Origin: JBCBRD01 sp039819785
Lineage (GTDB): Bacteria; Pseudomonadota; Alphaproteobacteria; Rhizobiales; Hyphomicrobiaceae
Assembly (NCBI GenBank): GCA_039819785.1
Contig: JBCBRH010000023.1
Span: 1 to 64,000 of the forward strand
Direction of reading: 5' to 3'
DNA: 64,000 nt
Part shown: positions 34,832 through 43,669 of the stretch, piece after piece
How the letters are laid out: every line of letters begins with the position of its first letter
Numbering within the stretch: position 1 is the stretch's first letter
Made by a program: the position numbers and the translations under genes
The notes under the pieces: generated by a model
What the model saw: only the letters and a program-made list of their open reading frames with translations
What the model was told of the DNA's origin: nothing
Database searches by the model: none

Positions 34832-34958
34832 ACGTTTCGTCGGGCGAGCCTAGCGCGTTTGAAAATCGGGTCTCAAAATCAAACCCAACCTTATTGCCTC
34901 TCCCTCCTTGTCCGCCACAGAGACAGGCAAAGAGGTCACCAGCCTCAACCGCACGATA

Positions 34959-35846
34959 TCATCCAAGCAGCGCCTTCAATTCGGCCCGCAGGTCATCACT
35001 CAGGTCGGCATGAGACAGCCCATAGGCGACATTCGCCATCAAGAACCCGATCTTTGATCCGCAATCATAAATATCGCCGTCGAATTTCACCGCATGGAAC
35101 GTCTGATCTGCCATCTGAGACAGCGTAATCATCGAATCCGTCAGCTGAATTTCGTTTCCTGCGCCGCGCTCCTGCTCAGCCAGGATGGGAAAGATCTCAG
35201 GCTGCAGAATGTAGCGCCCGGTAATGTGCAGGTTCGATGGCGCATCGGCTGGCTTCGGTTTCTCAGCCATTTCGGTGATCTGGCTGACGGGTGCCTCGCG
35301 ATCCGTAACGCCGACGATGCCATATTGGTGCGTCTGGTCTTCGGGCACAGGTGAGACGGCGATATGGCTTCCGCCGAACTCCCCGTAGGCTTCGATCATC
35401 GTTTTCAGGCACGGCGTATCGGCCTTGTGCAGCATGTCCGGCAGCAACAGCGCGAACGGTTCATCCCCAATGATATCGCGCGCGCACCACACCGCATGCC
35501 CCAGACCCAACGGCTGCTGCTGACGGGTAAAGCTCGTTGCGCCCGCTTTCGGCAGATCAGCCAGCAGCTCTTCAAGCGGCTTGTCTTTGCCCCGCGTCTT
35601 CAAGGTCGCTTCCAGCTCGAACTGGTGGTCGAAATGGTCCTCGATCACGCCCTTACCGCGACCGGTGACAAACACAATGTGTTCGATCCCAGCGGCAAAC
35701 GCCTCATCGACAACGTGTTGAACAACGGGTCGGTCAACGACCGTGAGCATTTCCTTTGGAACAGCCTTTGTGGCCGGCAGAAACCGCGTACCCAACCCGG
35801 CAACGGGGAGAACAGCTTTGCGGATGGGTTTGGACGGTTTAGACAT
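34959..35846 (-). CDS. galU: UTP-glucose-1-phosphate uridylyltransferase
   Basis: At 295 residues this is a full-length GalU, which makes UDP-glucose from UTP and glucose-1-phosphate for glycans, lipopolysaccharide and trehalose. The nucleotide-binding start is KAVLPVAGLGTRFLPATKAV (lysine and RFLPATK are catalytic). Other blocks are VDRPVVQHVVDEAFAAGIE, PLGLGHAVWCA and SNLHITGRYILQPEIF. The ribosome site GGAGG lies 6 nt before the ATG. It is transcribed alone on the minus strand, opposite the transglycosylase gene upstream. Confidence 0.96.
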   Translation of the reverse strand: MSKPSKPIRKAVLPVAGLGTRFLPATKAVPKEMLTVVDRPVVQHVVDEAFAAGIEHIVFVTGRGKGVIEDHFDHQFELEATLKTRGKDKPLEELLADLPKAGATSFTRQQQPLGLGHAVWCARDIIGDEPFALLLPDMLHKADTPCLKTMIEAYGEFGGSHIAVSPVPEDQTHQYGIVGVTDREAPVSQITEMAEKPKPADAPSNLHITGRYILQPEIFPILAEQERGAGNEIQLTDSMITLSQMADQTFHAVKFDGDIYDCGSKIGFLMANVAYGLSHADLSDDLRAELKALLG

Positions 35847-36103
35847 TCATGGCCTCCAAGGTCGTTTGTATTCTTCGTGTTCGTTTTCGTCGCGATGGTC
35901 AAAGCGTTCTGCTTGCGTTCGCGTCGCGCCGACGAAAGCAAGATCAGGCGTCGTGAGACAGCAAACTGACGTTCGTTGTCAATGTGACGTGGCTTGTTCA
36001 AGTTCCGCCCGAAGTCAGCCAGCGTCGCAAAAACGCCGAAAAGCAGGTGTCCGTCGGTAAGCTCGGTAAGCGATGGCTAGGCCCGGTGAACGCTTTCGAG
36101 CCC

Positions 36104-37453
36104 ATGCCCCCTCACGAGTGCAATTGGAGATCAACACGGTTGAACGCTTCAGGGACGAAACATACACAATTAACGCTAACCGATGCGACACCAACAACGG
36201 CCAACGTATTCAACCAAGCGCTGGGCGTTGCGCTGACGCTGTTGATCGCCTTCGGGCTTGCCATGTCAGCTGCCCAGCCTGCGACCGCCAGAGCCCAGGT
36301 TCATTCGTCAGCCGCATTCGCACAATTCGTTGCCGAACTCTGGCCGGAGGCACAGTCAGCCGGCGTCTCACGCAAGACCTTCAACGAGGCCTTCGCAGGC
36401 CTTAAACCTGATTACTCATTGCCGGACTTGCTGTTTCCCGGGCAGAAGACCCCGCGCAAAGTCGGGCAGGCCGAGTTCACGCGCGCGCCATCGGACTATC
36501 TGTCGACAACTTACCTGCGCCGCCTTGGCAAAACCGGCAAAGGCATGGCCGCCAAGTATGCGACACAACTCAAAGCCATCGAAGACAAGTTCGGCGTTGA
36601 TCGGTTTTCAATCCTTGGCATCTGGGGCCGCGAAACATCGTTCGGCAGATACACCCCAAAGCACGATGCTATCCGCGTGCTCGCCACACAGGCGTTCACC
36701 GGCAGGCGCGCTGAGATGTTTCGCGGCGAACTGATCGATGCCCTGAGGCTGCTTGAAAAAGGCGTGCCCCGCAAAAAAATGCGCGGATCCTGGGCTGGCG
36801 CAATGGGCATGACGCAGTTCATGCCGTCGGAGTTTTTCAAGCACCGTCATGACTTCGCAGGCGACGGCTATGCGGATCTGTTCAATTCCGTACCAGATGC
36901 CCTGGCAAGCGCGGCCCGGCAGCTTAAAAACAAAGGGTGGGAGCCGGGCTACACCTGGGGCTACGAAATCGTCATTCCCGGCTCATCGGACTGCGCCGAA
37001 GAAGGCCCACCTGGCACCCGCACCATCAAAGAGTGGGCAGCCCTCGGTTATCGTCGCACCGGCGGCAGGACGTTTCCTGAAAAGGTTCTGGACAAACCAG
37101 CCTACCTGATGTCTCCGGCCGGCGCCTATGGCCCAAGTTTTCTGGCGTTGAACAACTTCAAGGTCTTCCGCGAATACAACACGTCAGACCTCTACGCGAC
37201 ATTTGTCGGCAACCTGGCAGACCGCATCGCCGGTGGCGGAGATTTTAGGACTCCATGGCAGGATATCGGTCCGCAGCGCACAGCGATCATCCGTGGCGTT
37301 CAGCAAGGGTTGAAGGACCGCGGCTATGGGATTTCGATCGTCGATGGCTTCATCGGCTCCAACACACGGCGGCAAGTCGGCCTTTTCCAGAGGACAAACG
37401 GTCTTAAGGTCGACTGCTGGCCGACAAAGCGTGTCTTAAGTGCACTGCGATGA
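36104..37453 (+). CDS. lytic murein transglycosylase with peptidoglycan-binding domain
   Basis: This MltB-type (family 3) enzyme cleaves glycan strands to 1,6-anhydromuropeptides. After a signal region (VALTLLIAFGLAMSAAQPA), the catalytic core runs from about residue 85 to 345: FSILGIWGRETSFGRYTPKH contains the catalytic Glu, and GSWAGAMGMTQFMPS follows. The C-terminal 60 residues are a peptidoglycan-binding domain (VQQGLKDRGYGISIVDGFIG, SNTRRQVGLFQ). The ATG at 36104 is preferred; the frame reaches back to a GTG at 35984 without a ribosome site. The next gene, a DUF459 hydrolase on the same strand, starts 93 nt after the stop. Confidence 0.92.
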   Translation: MPPHECNWRSTRLNASGTKHTQLTLTDATPTTANVFNQALGVALTLLIAFGLAMSAAQPATARAQVHSSAAFAQFVAELWPEAQSAGVSRKTFNEAFAGLKPDYSLPDLLFPGQKTPRKVGQAEFTRAPSDYLSTTYLRRLGKTGKGMAAKYATQLKAIEDKFGVDRFSILGIWGRETSFGRYTPKHDAIRVLATQAFTGRRAEMFRGELIDALRLLEKGVPRKKMRGSWAGAMGMTQFMPSEFFKHRHDFAGDGYADLFNSVPDALASAARQLKNKGWEPGYTWGYEIVIPGSSDCAEEGPPGTRTIKEWAALGYRRTGGRTFPEKVLDKPAYLMSPAGAYGPSFLALNNFKVFREYNTSDLYATFVGNLADRIAGGGDFRTPWQDIGPQRTAIIRGVQQGLKDRGYGISIVDGFIGSNTRRQVGLFQRTNGLKVDCWPTKRVLSALR

Positions 37454-37546
37454 TGGATCGTTGCGTGTGACGACTGAAGCGGCTTGAAAATCAGCTATAC
37501 TGTTCTGACATCTCAATCCGAACCTGACCGTAGGACGACACCGACG

Positions 37547-39037
37547 ATGGCGGTTGCAAGACAACAGCGACAGACCGAACAAGCGGCCCATCGGACGCTC
37601 ATGCCCGTTCGTGCCGTGCTCTTGGTTCTGCTCGCGTCCATGGTCTGGTCGGTCGGCGCTGTCCTTCCCGCCAAAGCGCAGGACAACTTCGGGATTGATA
37701 GCTACATCACGCCATTTCCAAAAAATGACACCTATCAGGTGCGCGTCGCAGGTGATTCGCTCGCCGCCGGGCTCCAGTATTCAATCGCCGAAACAATTGG
37801 TAGAGATCCCCGTGTCCAGGTCAGCAAGGACCGTTGGTCGTTCAAACGCATGACCGCGCGCAGTTTTGACCGCAAAGTCAAAGACCTGCGCAGTTCGACC
37901 TACCGTGAGAATATCAACGTGGCTGTGTTCATGGTCGGTGCTTGGGACCGCCGCAACATCACCGACGCCAACGGGAGGCGCTTGCGCAAAGGCACGGGCG
38001 ATTGGCGCGCGGAATATGGACGCCGCGTCGATAACATTATGAAGACGATGCGCGCTGCCAACGTCGCCGTCTATTGGGTCGGCCTCCCGCCTTTCCGTCG
38101 CAATGATGCCAACGACGATGTTCAAGCCATCAACGAAATTCTGCGTGAGCGTGCCTACTTGAACGGTGTCAAATTCATCGATGCCTACGCGGTCTTCGCT
38201 GGAGAACAGGGCGCATATGCCGCCTACGGGCCCGATCTATCAGGTAAGATCAAACTCCTGCGTGAGCGCGACGGCATCCATTTAACCTATGCGGGCAACC
38301 AAAAGCTGGCCCACTTCATAGAACGCGCCGTCATGCGCGACCTGGATACCGCAAGAAAAGAGCGCGCCATTCCCCTTGATGGCGACGTGGCCGCTCAACA
38401 AACCGTGCGTAAACTGGCGGACGCCAAAAAAGCCAAACAGCCCGAGCCAACAAATTGGCTGACGGGTGGTGGTCAGACGACCGCGTCGAACGATCAGCCC
38501 GAACCCGTTGGACTAGGGTTTTTGGGCGGCGGCCAGGGCGGTGAGCAGAAGCAGGAAAACAGCCGCATCAGCTTATCGACGATTGACCAGCGTGGCCGTG
38601 AACAGATCATCTCGATCGATATCGTCCGGCCAGCCATTCCTGCATCCGTTGTGGCCCTGGTCACCCGCAAACAGCGCGAAGACAAGTTGACACCCATGGG
38701 CGACACGTTGGTCGATCAAATCAACGGCGGTATCAACATCATGAGTTCGGTGATGCCTGCAAACCAGTTGGCCGCAGGGGCCGGACGGCGCTTCTCACCA
38801 GCCCAGACACCGTTCTTCAGGGTGCTCGTCAAAGGCGAACACGTACCCTCGAAGCCGGGCCGCGCAGACGATGTCTCCTGGCCCCGCCCCCAGCCTCCGC
38901 CACGCCAGCGGCTGACCACGTCACAATCGCCCGATCGAACCGGTGGACGCCCAGGCGGGCCGATTGACCTCTCGATTGACGGTTCCGACGGCCGCGTTCC
39001 GCTTCCCGGCACCAACCCCTTCCGCCCCCGCGTTTGA
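37547..39037 (+). CDS. periplasmic SGNH hydrolase, DUF459 type
   Basis: A signal segment (VLLVLLASMVWSVGAVLPAKA) precedes an SGNH domain. Block I is VRVAGDSLAAGL, with the nucleophile in GDSL; block V is RDGIHLTYAG, with the Asp and His. The rest is a long Gly/Pro-rich C-terminus (about 180 residues). DUF459 proteins are alphaproteobacterial periplasmic hydrolases; some are thought to deacetylate or hydrolyse cell-wall or surface glycans. The ATG at 37547 is chosen because AGGA lies 10 nt upstream, while the frame start at 37484 is a TTG. It follows the lytic transglycosylase by 93 nt, which supports a cell-wall role. Confidence 0.88.
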   Translation: MAVARQQRQTEQAAHRTLMPVRAVLLVLLASMVWSVGAVLPAKAQDNFGIDSYITPFPKNDTYQVRVAGDSLAAGLQYSIAETIGRDPRVQVSKDRWSFKRMTARSFDRKVKDLRSSTYRENINVAVFMVGAWDRRNITDANGRRLRKGTGDWRAEYGRRVDNIMKTMRAANVAVYWVGLPPFRRNDANDDVQAINEILRERAYLNGVKFIDAYAVFAGEQGAYAAYGPDLSGKIKLLRERDGIHLTYAGNQKLAHFIERAVMRDLDTARKERAIPLDGDVAAQQTVRKLADAKKAKQPEPTNWLTGGGQTTASNDQPEPVGLGFLGGGQGGEQKQENSRISLSTIDQRGREQIISIDIVRPAIPASVVALVTRKQREDKLTPMGDTLVDQINGGINIMSSVMPANQLAAGAGRRFSPAQTPFFRVLVKGEHVPSKPGRADDVSWPRPQPPPRQRLTTSQSPDRTGGRPGGPIDLSIDGSDGRVPLPGTNPFRPRV

Positions 39038-39260
39038 CGGTGGCGCAGTCTCGCACGGCCACACCGACGCATACGAGATATGGTTAATCGCTCGTGTCTG
39101 CAGACAGCCTTTCACGACCCGGACACCGGTCCGAGGAACCGAAAAGCGATCAGGATAGACATTTTTCACCAGCGTTCCCTGGGGAACTGAGCACCGAATG
39201 GGATCTGGGTAGGTTTGTTTCAACGAGACAGACAAACCCCTGACCCAAAGGACCTCAGCC

Positions 39261-39530
39261 ATGACCCCGATCGCTTCCATCACCCTCGCAGTCGTCGCAA
39301 CAGCAACACTCGTTGCAACCGCAACCACCGCTTCTGCCGTCCCAGGTTACGTCAAGCGCGCCTGCATCGGTGACTACTTCTCATACTGCTCGCAGCACGC
39401 TCCAGGCACCCCAGGCGTCAAGCAGTGCTTCCGCAAAAACGGCTCAAGCCTGTCACGCACCTGCGTCAAGGCACTGGTCAAAGCCGGCCTCACAAATTCC
39501 CCAGCAGCCCGCAAAGTCGCTGGCAAGTAA
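39261..39530 (+). CDS. small secreted cysteine-rich protein
   Basis: The 89-residue protein has a clean signal peptide (MTPIASITLAVVATATLVAT, then ATTASA) and a basic mature part with four cysteines (C35, C43, C56 and C67) in the blocks CIGDYFSYCS, VKQCFRKNG and RTCVKALV. It fits a short Cys-rich repeat family widespread in Hyphomicrobiales and of unknown role. Two disulfides are likely in the periplasm. The ribosome site AGGA is about 9 nt before the ATG. It is followed by two hairpins (39545-39641) and is probably monocistronic. Confidence 0.8.
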   Translation: MTPIASITLAVVATATLVATATTASAVPGYVKRACIGDYFSYCSQHAPGTPGVKQCFRKNGSSLSRTCVKALVKAGLTNSPAARKVAGK

Positions 39531-39544
39531 GACGCTGAACTTCA

Positions 39545-39595
39545 GCAATGCCGGCAATCCTTGGGTCGGTCTGTCTGTTCAAAAGCCGGCATTGC
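39545..39595. repeat. 11-bp inverted repeat with long loop
   Basis: gcaatgccggc (39545-39555) pairs perfectly with gccggcattgc (39585-39595) across a 29-nt loop. It begins 15 nt after the Cys-rich gene and lies directly before the terminator. Confidence 0.6.
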
Positions 39596-39600
39596 AAAAC

Positions 39601-39640
39601 AAAGCCCGCCACTCTGGAATGAACCAGGGCGGCGGGCTTT
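39601..39640. terminator. bidirectional rho-independent terminator
   Basis: A 10-bp perfect stem (aaagcccgcc / ggcgggcttt) with an inner ctgg/ccag pair is followed by gcgcattttaac on the plus strand and gttttgc on the minus strand. It separates the convergent Cys-rich and gapR genes. Confidence 0.85.
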
Positions 39641-39682
39641 GCGCATTTTAACACTTTACGCCTCGGTCGCCACGGCAGCTTT

Positions 39683-39976
39683 CTACTCCGCGGCCATCAA
39701 CGCATCAGTCGCGGCATCCTGCGGCGTATCATCAAGCATCCCAAGCGCATGCAGATAGACTTCAAGGATGCCTTCTTCCTCTTCACGCTCCGTCTGTGAC
39801 TTCTTGCGGATTTGGATGATCTTCCGCATCGCTTTCACGTCAAACCCGTTGGCTTTGGCTTCCAGGAATTTTTCCTTGATGTCACCCGACAGCGCGCGCT
39901 TTTCTTCTTCCAGGCGCTCAATCTGCTCAATGTACTGGCGCAACTGATCCTGCGCCGATTTCTGTAACGTGCTCAT
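39683..39976 (-). CDS. gapR: GapR-type nucleoid-associated protein (DUF2312)
   Basis: This 97-residue protein matches GapR of Caulobacter over its whole length: QLRQYIEQIERLEEEKRAL, then KANGFDVKAMRKIIQIRKKS, then EEEEGILEVYLHALGML. GapR is an essential or nearly essential alphaproteobacterial protein that binds overtwisted DNA ahead of replication and transcription forks and stimulates topoisomerases. The basic helical pair that clamps DNA is intact. The ATG at 39976 begins the homology; an upstream ATG at 40009 adds 11 unlike residues. It is on the minus strand and alone. Confidence 0.94.
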   Translation of the reverse strand: MSTLQKSAQDQLRQYIEQIERLEEEKRALSGDIKEKFLEAKANGFDVKAMRKIIQIRKKSQTEREEEEGILEVYLHALGMLDDTPQDAATDALMAAE

Positions 39977-40259
39977 AGTGTGAGGCCCCCTCAAAAGTGC
40001 GGCTGCCATCGAGACAAACGCGCATACGGTCGGTGTCTGCTCAGACGCTAAGGGCCGCTTCTCCCATCAGCAACTGCAACGACAGCCTCATCCCCACCTC
40101 ATCCCCAGCACAGCCGGGCATTCAGCAATTGCTTGACCTGCCAAACTTTTTTGTAGTTCATCGGGAGATGATTCGTTTGAGAAACCCGCAGCCGGTTACG
40201 ACCCGGCTCGAAGCCGCACCTAAGCCCGGTCAACGCGCTTCACGGACCAGGGCAAGCCG

Positions 40260-40598
40260 TTACGATTTCTGGTGTGAGACCTCGAAGGCAGCCTTTTGCG
40301 CGTCACTCGCCTCTGTCTGGTAGGTGTCCCGCCAGGTGTCGAACGGCATGCCATAGATAATTTCGCGCGCCTGCTGCTTGTCCAAGGAGATATCCTTCTT
40401 GGCTGCGGCATCCATATACCAGTTCGACAGGCAGTTTCGGCAAAAGCCGGTCAGGTTCATCATGTCGATGTTCTGGACATCTGTCCGCGTGCGCAAATGG
40501 CTGATAAGCCGGCGGAAGGCGGCTGCCTCCAACTCTGTCTGCGTGGCCTTGTCGATACCGGGTGCGCCCAGGTCGTCAAGTGGCTTTGGATTGCTCAT
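40260..40598 (-). CDS. DUF1244 protein
   Basis: The 112-residue protein has the DUF1244 core: AAAFRRLISHLRTRTDVQNI, MNLTGFCRNCLSNWYMDAA, and REIIYGMPFDTW. The C-x2-C pair (CRNC) is conserved in the family, which is widespread in alphaproteobacteria and some gammas, with a known helical structure but no function. The ATG at 40598 begins the homology. It lies 50 nt downstream of the N-formylglutamate amidohydrolase-like gene on the same strand, so co-transcription is likely. Confidence 0.9.
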   Translation of the reverse strand: MSNPKPLDDLGAPGIDKATQTELEAAAFRRLISHLRTRTDVQNIDMMNLTGFCRNCLSNWYMDAAAKKDISLDKQQAREIIYGMPFDTWRDTYQTEASDAQKAAFEVSHQKS

Positions 40599-40648
40599 GT
40601 CTAAAGTCCTTGATGTGGTCGGTTGGAGGACGCAAACCAGGCAGCAGC

Positions 40649-41509
40649 TCACGTCGCGTCACGATTGATATCGGCATTCGAGACACGAAAATCCACCCGC
40701 CCAACGTTTTCTTTGAAAGCCGGGTCGTCAAGTAGACCGCCCAGAATGCGCGCCAGCCGGGACGCCCATGCCGCCTGACCCTCTTCCGTCGCAATCAGGT
40801 CCTGGCGCAATTCAATGATACAGTGGGCAAGACCACGCATCGTCCCATGCTGCCACATACAATCGCCCTTCATGCGGCCTGTGTAGGGTTCGTTCTCGCC
40901 AACCAGAATGTCACCTTCGGCGCGTAAAGCCCCCAGCAGCGGCAGCGGCAACCGGTCATCTTCGTCCCATAACACCCCACAGTGCCAAGGCCGCTGTCGC
41001 CCGCGCCAGGTTTCGGTGAAGCTGTGGATCGAAAACAGCATCGGCGCTTGGCCACTTGCGCTGCAAGTGTCGATCACGCGGTCGATTGTCTCGTGGTAGG
41101 GATCGTAATATTTGGTCTTTCGCTTTTGCCACTCGGCATCCGACAGCACCTTATTACCCGGCACCACCGCACCATCGGAAATGCGCATAATAAGCGTTGG
41201 GTCGTCGTCACCGCGGTTGGGGTCGATCAGCAGACGCGAATATCGGGTCATGACGGCCGGGGCATCGAGCGCCTCCGACAACAGGCGCGTCACTTCGGCA
41301 GCCCCAATATCATAGGCAATGTGCCGGACAAGCTGCTCCGGTGGCAGCCCCAGCGTCCCATATCCAGGTGGGAACGCATTATTTGCGTGGTCGCACAACA
41401 CGATCAGGCCGGCCGAAGCATGACCCTCCAGCACATGATAACTTTCGGTCACTTCGGCGGGAATCATCGCCGACCCGGGCGGTGTCGTCGTATCGGAAGC
41501 TTTCAGCAT
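40649..41509 (-). CDS. N-formylglutamate amidohydrolase-family protein (copy 1)
   Basis: At 286 residues it contains the N-formylglutamate amidohydrolase domain: LIVLCDHANNAFPPGYG, with the zinc-binding Asp/His; MTRYSRLLIDPNRGDDDPTL; and MLFSIHSFTETWRGRQRP with a second His. The paralogue at 49861 is a different subgroup. Members hydrolyse N-formylglutamate, or act on related N-acyl amides or cell-wall peptides; no hut genes are near. It is on the minus strand with DUF1244 downstream. Confidence 0.88.
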   Translation of the reverse strand: MLKASDTTTPPGSAMIPAEVTESYHVLEGHASAGLIVLCDHANNAFPPGYGTLGLPPEQLVRHIAYDIGAAEVTRLLSEALDAPAVMTRYSRLLIDPNRGDDDPTLIMRISDGAVVPGNKVLSDAEWQKRKTKYYDPYHETIDRVIDTCSASGQAPMLFSIHSFTETWRGRQRPWHCGVLWDEDDRLPLPLLGALRAEGDILVGENEPYTGRMKGDCMWQHGTMRGLAHCIIELRQDLIATEEGQAAWASRLARILGGLLDDPAFKENVGRVDFRVSNADINRDAT

Positions 41510-41629
41510 AGCCAGGGTTTATAGCGCCGCTGTTCGCAGTTCACCACCCACCATTCCTTGACCGGCATACAATCATCCCGCAAACACCATATCAACCAAA
41601 GAACAAAATAATGCCAGGAAACGCCCCAG

Positions 41630-42961
41630 ATGTCTGAGCCCAAGCTAAGCGACAGCGCGAACAATCCCTTGCAGCCGGACGACCCGACGCGCGCACTCTT
41701 GTATGAAATGTATCAGGCCGCTGTTTCCCAGGCCCACCCGAGTGTCTGCGTGCCACCACACCTGCCTGACATCCCTGACAAAGGCCGCATCTTTGTCATT
41801 GGCGCGGGAAAGGCTGCCGCCGCCATGGCCGTCGCCACCGAGGCGCATTACGCCTATAAACCAGGCTTCGAGCGCGTTTCAGGTTTTGTAACGACACGTC
41901 ACGGCTATGAACTGCCAACCAAGCGGCTGGAAATCCTGTCTGCAGGCCATCCCGTGCCAGACGCAGGCAGTATTGAAGGTGCAAAGCGCGCTGCCGAGTT
42001 CATCAAAGGCGCTGGCGAAAACGACATTGTGCTGTGTTTGATCTCAGGTGGCGCATCGGCCCTCTGGTCGGCTCCTGTTGACGGCGTCACCTTTGAAGCC
42101 AAACAGGCTCTGACCAAGGCCTTGTTGAGGTCCGGTGCACGCATCTCCGAGATGAACTGCGTCCGCAAGCACCTGTCACGCATCAAAGGCGGACGGCTGG
42201 CCGCACTGGCAGCACCCGCGCGCATGATCACGCTGGCAATTTCCGATGTGCCTGGCGACAGCCCGGACGGAATCGGGTCGGGTCCAACCGTCGCCGATGC
42301 AACAACGTTGGCCGATGCCCGCGACGTTCTCGAGCGCTACAACGTCGAAGTTCCACCAGAAATCGCAGCAGCTTTGGCGGAACCTAAAAACGAAACGCCG
42401 AAGTCTGGTGATCCGGTCTTCGCAAATACCGACTACCGCATTGTGGCTGCGCCTAAAGCCTCGATTAGTGCGGCCGCTGAGATCGCCAAACAGCACGGTT
42501 TCAAAGTCGAGCTTCTAGGCGATGCCCTTGAAGGAGAAGCCCGCGAGGTGGCAGCTGAACACGCCAAGCGCGCCATAGCGGCCAAAGGCAACGGCGAACA
42601 GCTTGCGATTTTATCGGGCGGCGAACTGACAGTGACCGTCCGCGGCAACGGTTCAGGCGGGCCCAACCAGGAATATGCCCTTGGCCTTGCCATCGCACTC
42701 AACGGTGAAGACGGCATTGCAGGTCTGGCCGGCGATACCGATGGGAGCGACGGCGGTGGCGGGGCGGCCGATGACCCAGCTGGCGCATTCGTTTTCGCCG
42801 ACACGCTTCAACGGGCAACGGCTGCTGATCTCAATGCGGTCAAGTTCTTGGAAAACAACGACTCAACTGCGTTTTTCAAAGCGATCGGCGATCTCATTCA
42901 GTGCGGTCCGACGCAAACCAACGTCAATGATCTGCGCGTTGTGCTTGTGCAGTCGTCCTGA
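41630..42961 (+). CDS. glycerate 2-kinase (MOFRL family)
   Basis: This 443-residue protein is a glycerate 2-kinase/hydroxypyruvate reductase-like enzyme (GckA/TtuD type), which makes 2-phosphoglycerate from D-glycerate. It has the N-terminal domain (IFVIGAGKAAAAMAVATEAH; SAGHPVPDAGSIEGAKRAAE; CLISGGASALWSAP; KHLSRIKGGRLA) and the C-terminal MOFRL domain (LSGGELTVTVRGNGSGGPNQ; GLAGDTDGSDGGGGAADDPA). The ribosome region is cgccccagATG, with no strong site. It is divergent from the amidohydrolase-like gene. Its product enters lower glycolysis, two steps before the pyruvate kinase encoded nearby. Confidence 0.92.
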   Translation: MSEPKLSDSANNPLQPDDPTRALLYEMYQAAVSQAHPSVCVPPHLPDIPDKGRIFVIGAGKAAAAMAVATEAHYAYKPGFERVSGFVTTRHGYELPTKRLEILSAGHPVPDAGSIEGAKRAAEFIKGAGENDIVLCLISGGASALWSAPVDGVTFEAKQALTKALLRSGARISEMNCVRKHLSRIKGGRLAALAAPARMITLAISDVPGDSPDGIGSGPTVADATTLADARDVLERYNVEVPPEIAAALAEPKNETPKSGDPVFANTDYRIVAAPKASISAAAEIAKQHGFKVELLGDALEGEAREVAAEHAKRAIAAKGNGEQLAILSGGELTVTVRGNGSGGPNQEYALGLAIALNGEDGIAGLAGDTDGSDGGGGAADDPAGAFVFADTLQRATAADLNAVKFLENNDSTAFFKAIGDLIQCGPTQTNVNDLRVVLVQSS

Positions 42962-43126
42962 TCGGACTACGCCATCGCGAGACACCAAACGGCAGAAGCT
43001 GCGGTCGGTTGATTGAAAGGGCGGTTAGGAGTCAGCAGGCTTTTAGTTTCCAGGCGTTTGCGCGCCAGAATACGTGAAAGCGTATGCGGGTCCGGGGGGA
43101 ACCACGCGCAAAAGGCCGACAATCAA

Positions 43127-43669
43127 ATGGGGGACGATGTGGTTCACTTGCGACCAATACTGAACTGTGTCTGGAATTCTTCTCGAACACACACACCGGG
43201 TCTGACAAAAAATCTCAGGCCACATGCAACCCTGGCAAACCTGTTGCCGCCCTTGACGATCGCAATGGTCTTATCATCGACGATTTCGCTGGCCGCCCCC
43301 GACAGGGCGCTTGCAAATCTCAAGTTGTGCAATGCAACCAACAGCCGCGTCGGCGTCGCGATCGGATATCGTGATGGCAACGGCTGGGCCACGGAAGGTT
43401 GGTGGAATGTGTCCTCGCAAGCCTGTGAAACCCTCCTGCGCGGCGCGGTCCCAAGCCGGTACATATACATCCACGCTGTGGATTATGACCGGGGCGGTGC
43501 ATGGGTCGGAAAAAACTTCATGTGCACAAACGAGAAGTCATTTGCGATCAGGGGTGCTCAGGAGTGCACTGAGCGTGGATTTAACAGCCAGGGCTTTTTC
43601 GAAGTCGACACAGGCGATGCCAAAGAGTGGACCATTCGCCTGACCGATCCCCAACTTGGAGCAAACTGA
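43127..43669 (+). CDS. secreted DUF1036 protein
   Basis: The mature part is a DUF1036 domain: LKLCNATNSRVGVAIGYRDG, GWWNVSSQACETLL, and CTERGFNSQGFFEVDTGD. This family is nearly confined to alphaproteobacteria and often lies next to pyk. Its six cysteines suggest disulfides in the periplasm. The start is likely ATG 43127, which gives a signal-like hydrophobic stretch (PPLTIAMVLSSTISLA); the frame is open to 43013. The stop TGA overlaps the pyk ATG (TGATG), so it is coupled to pyruvate kinase. Confidence 0.85.
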   Translation: MGDDVVHLRPILNCVWNSSRTHTPGLTKNLRPHATLANLLPPLTIAMVLSSTISLAAPDRALANLKLCNATNSRVGVAIGYRDGNGWATEGWWNVSSQACETLLRGAVPSRYIYIHAVDYDRGGAWVGKNFMCTNEKSFAIRGAQECTERGFNSQGFFEVDTGDAKEWTIRLTDPQLGAN

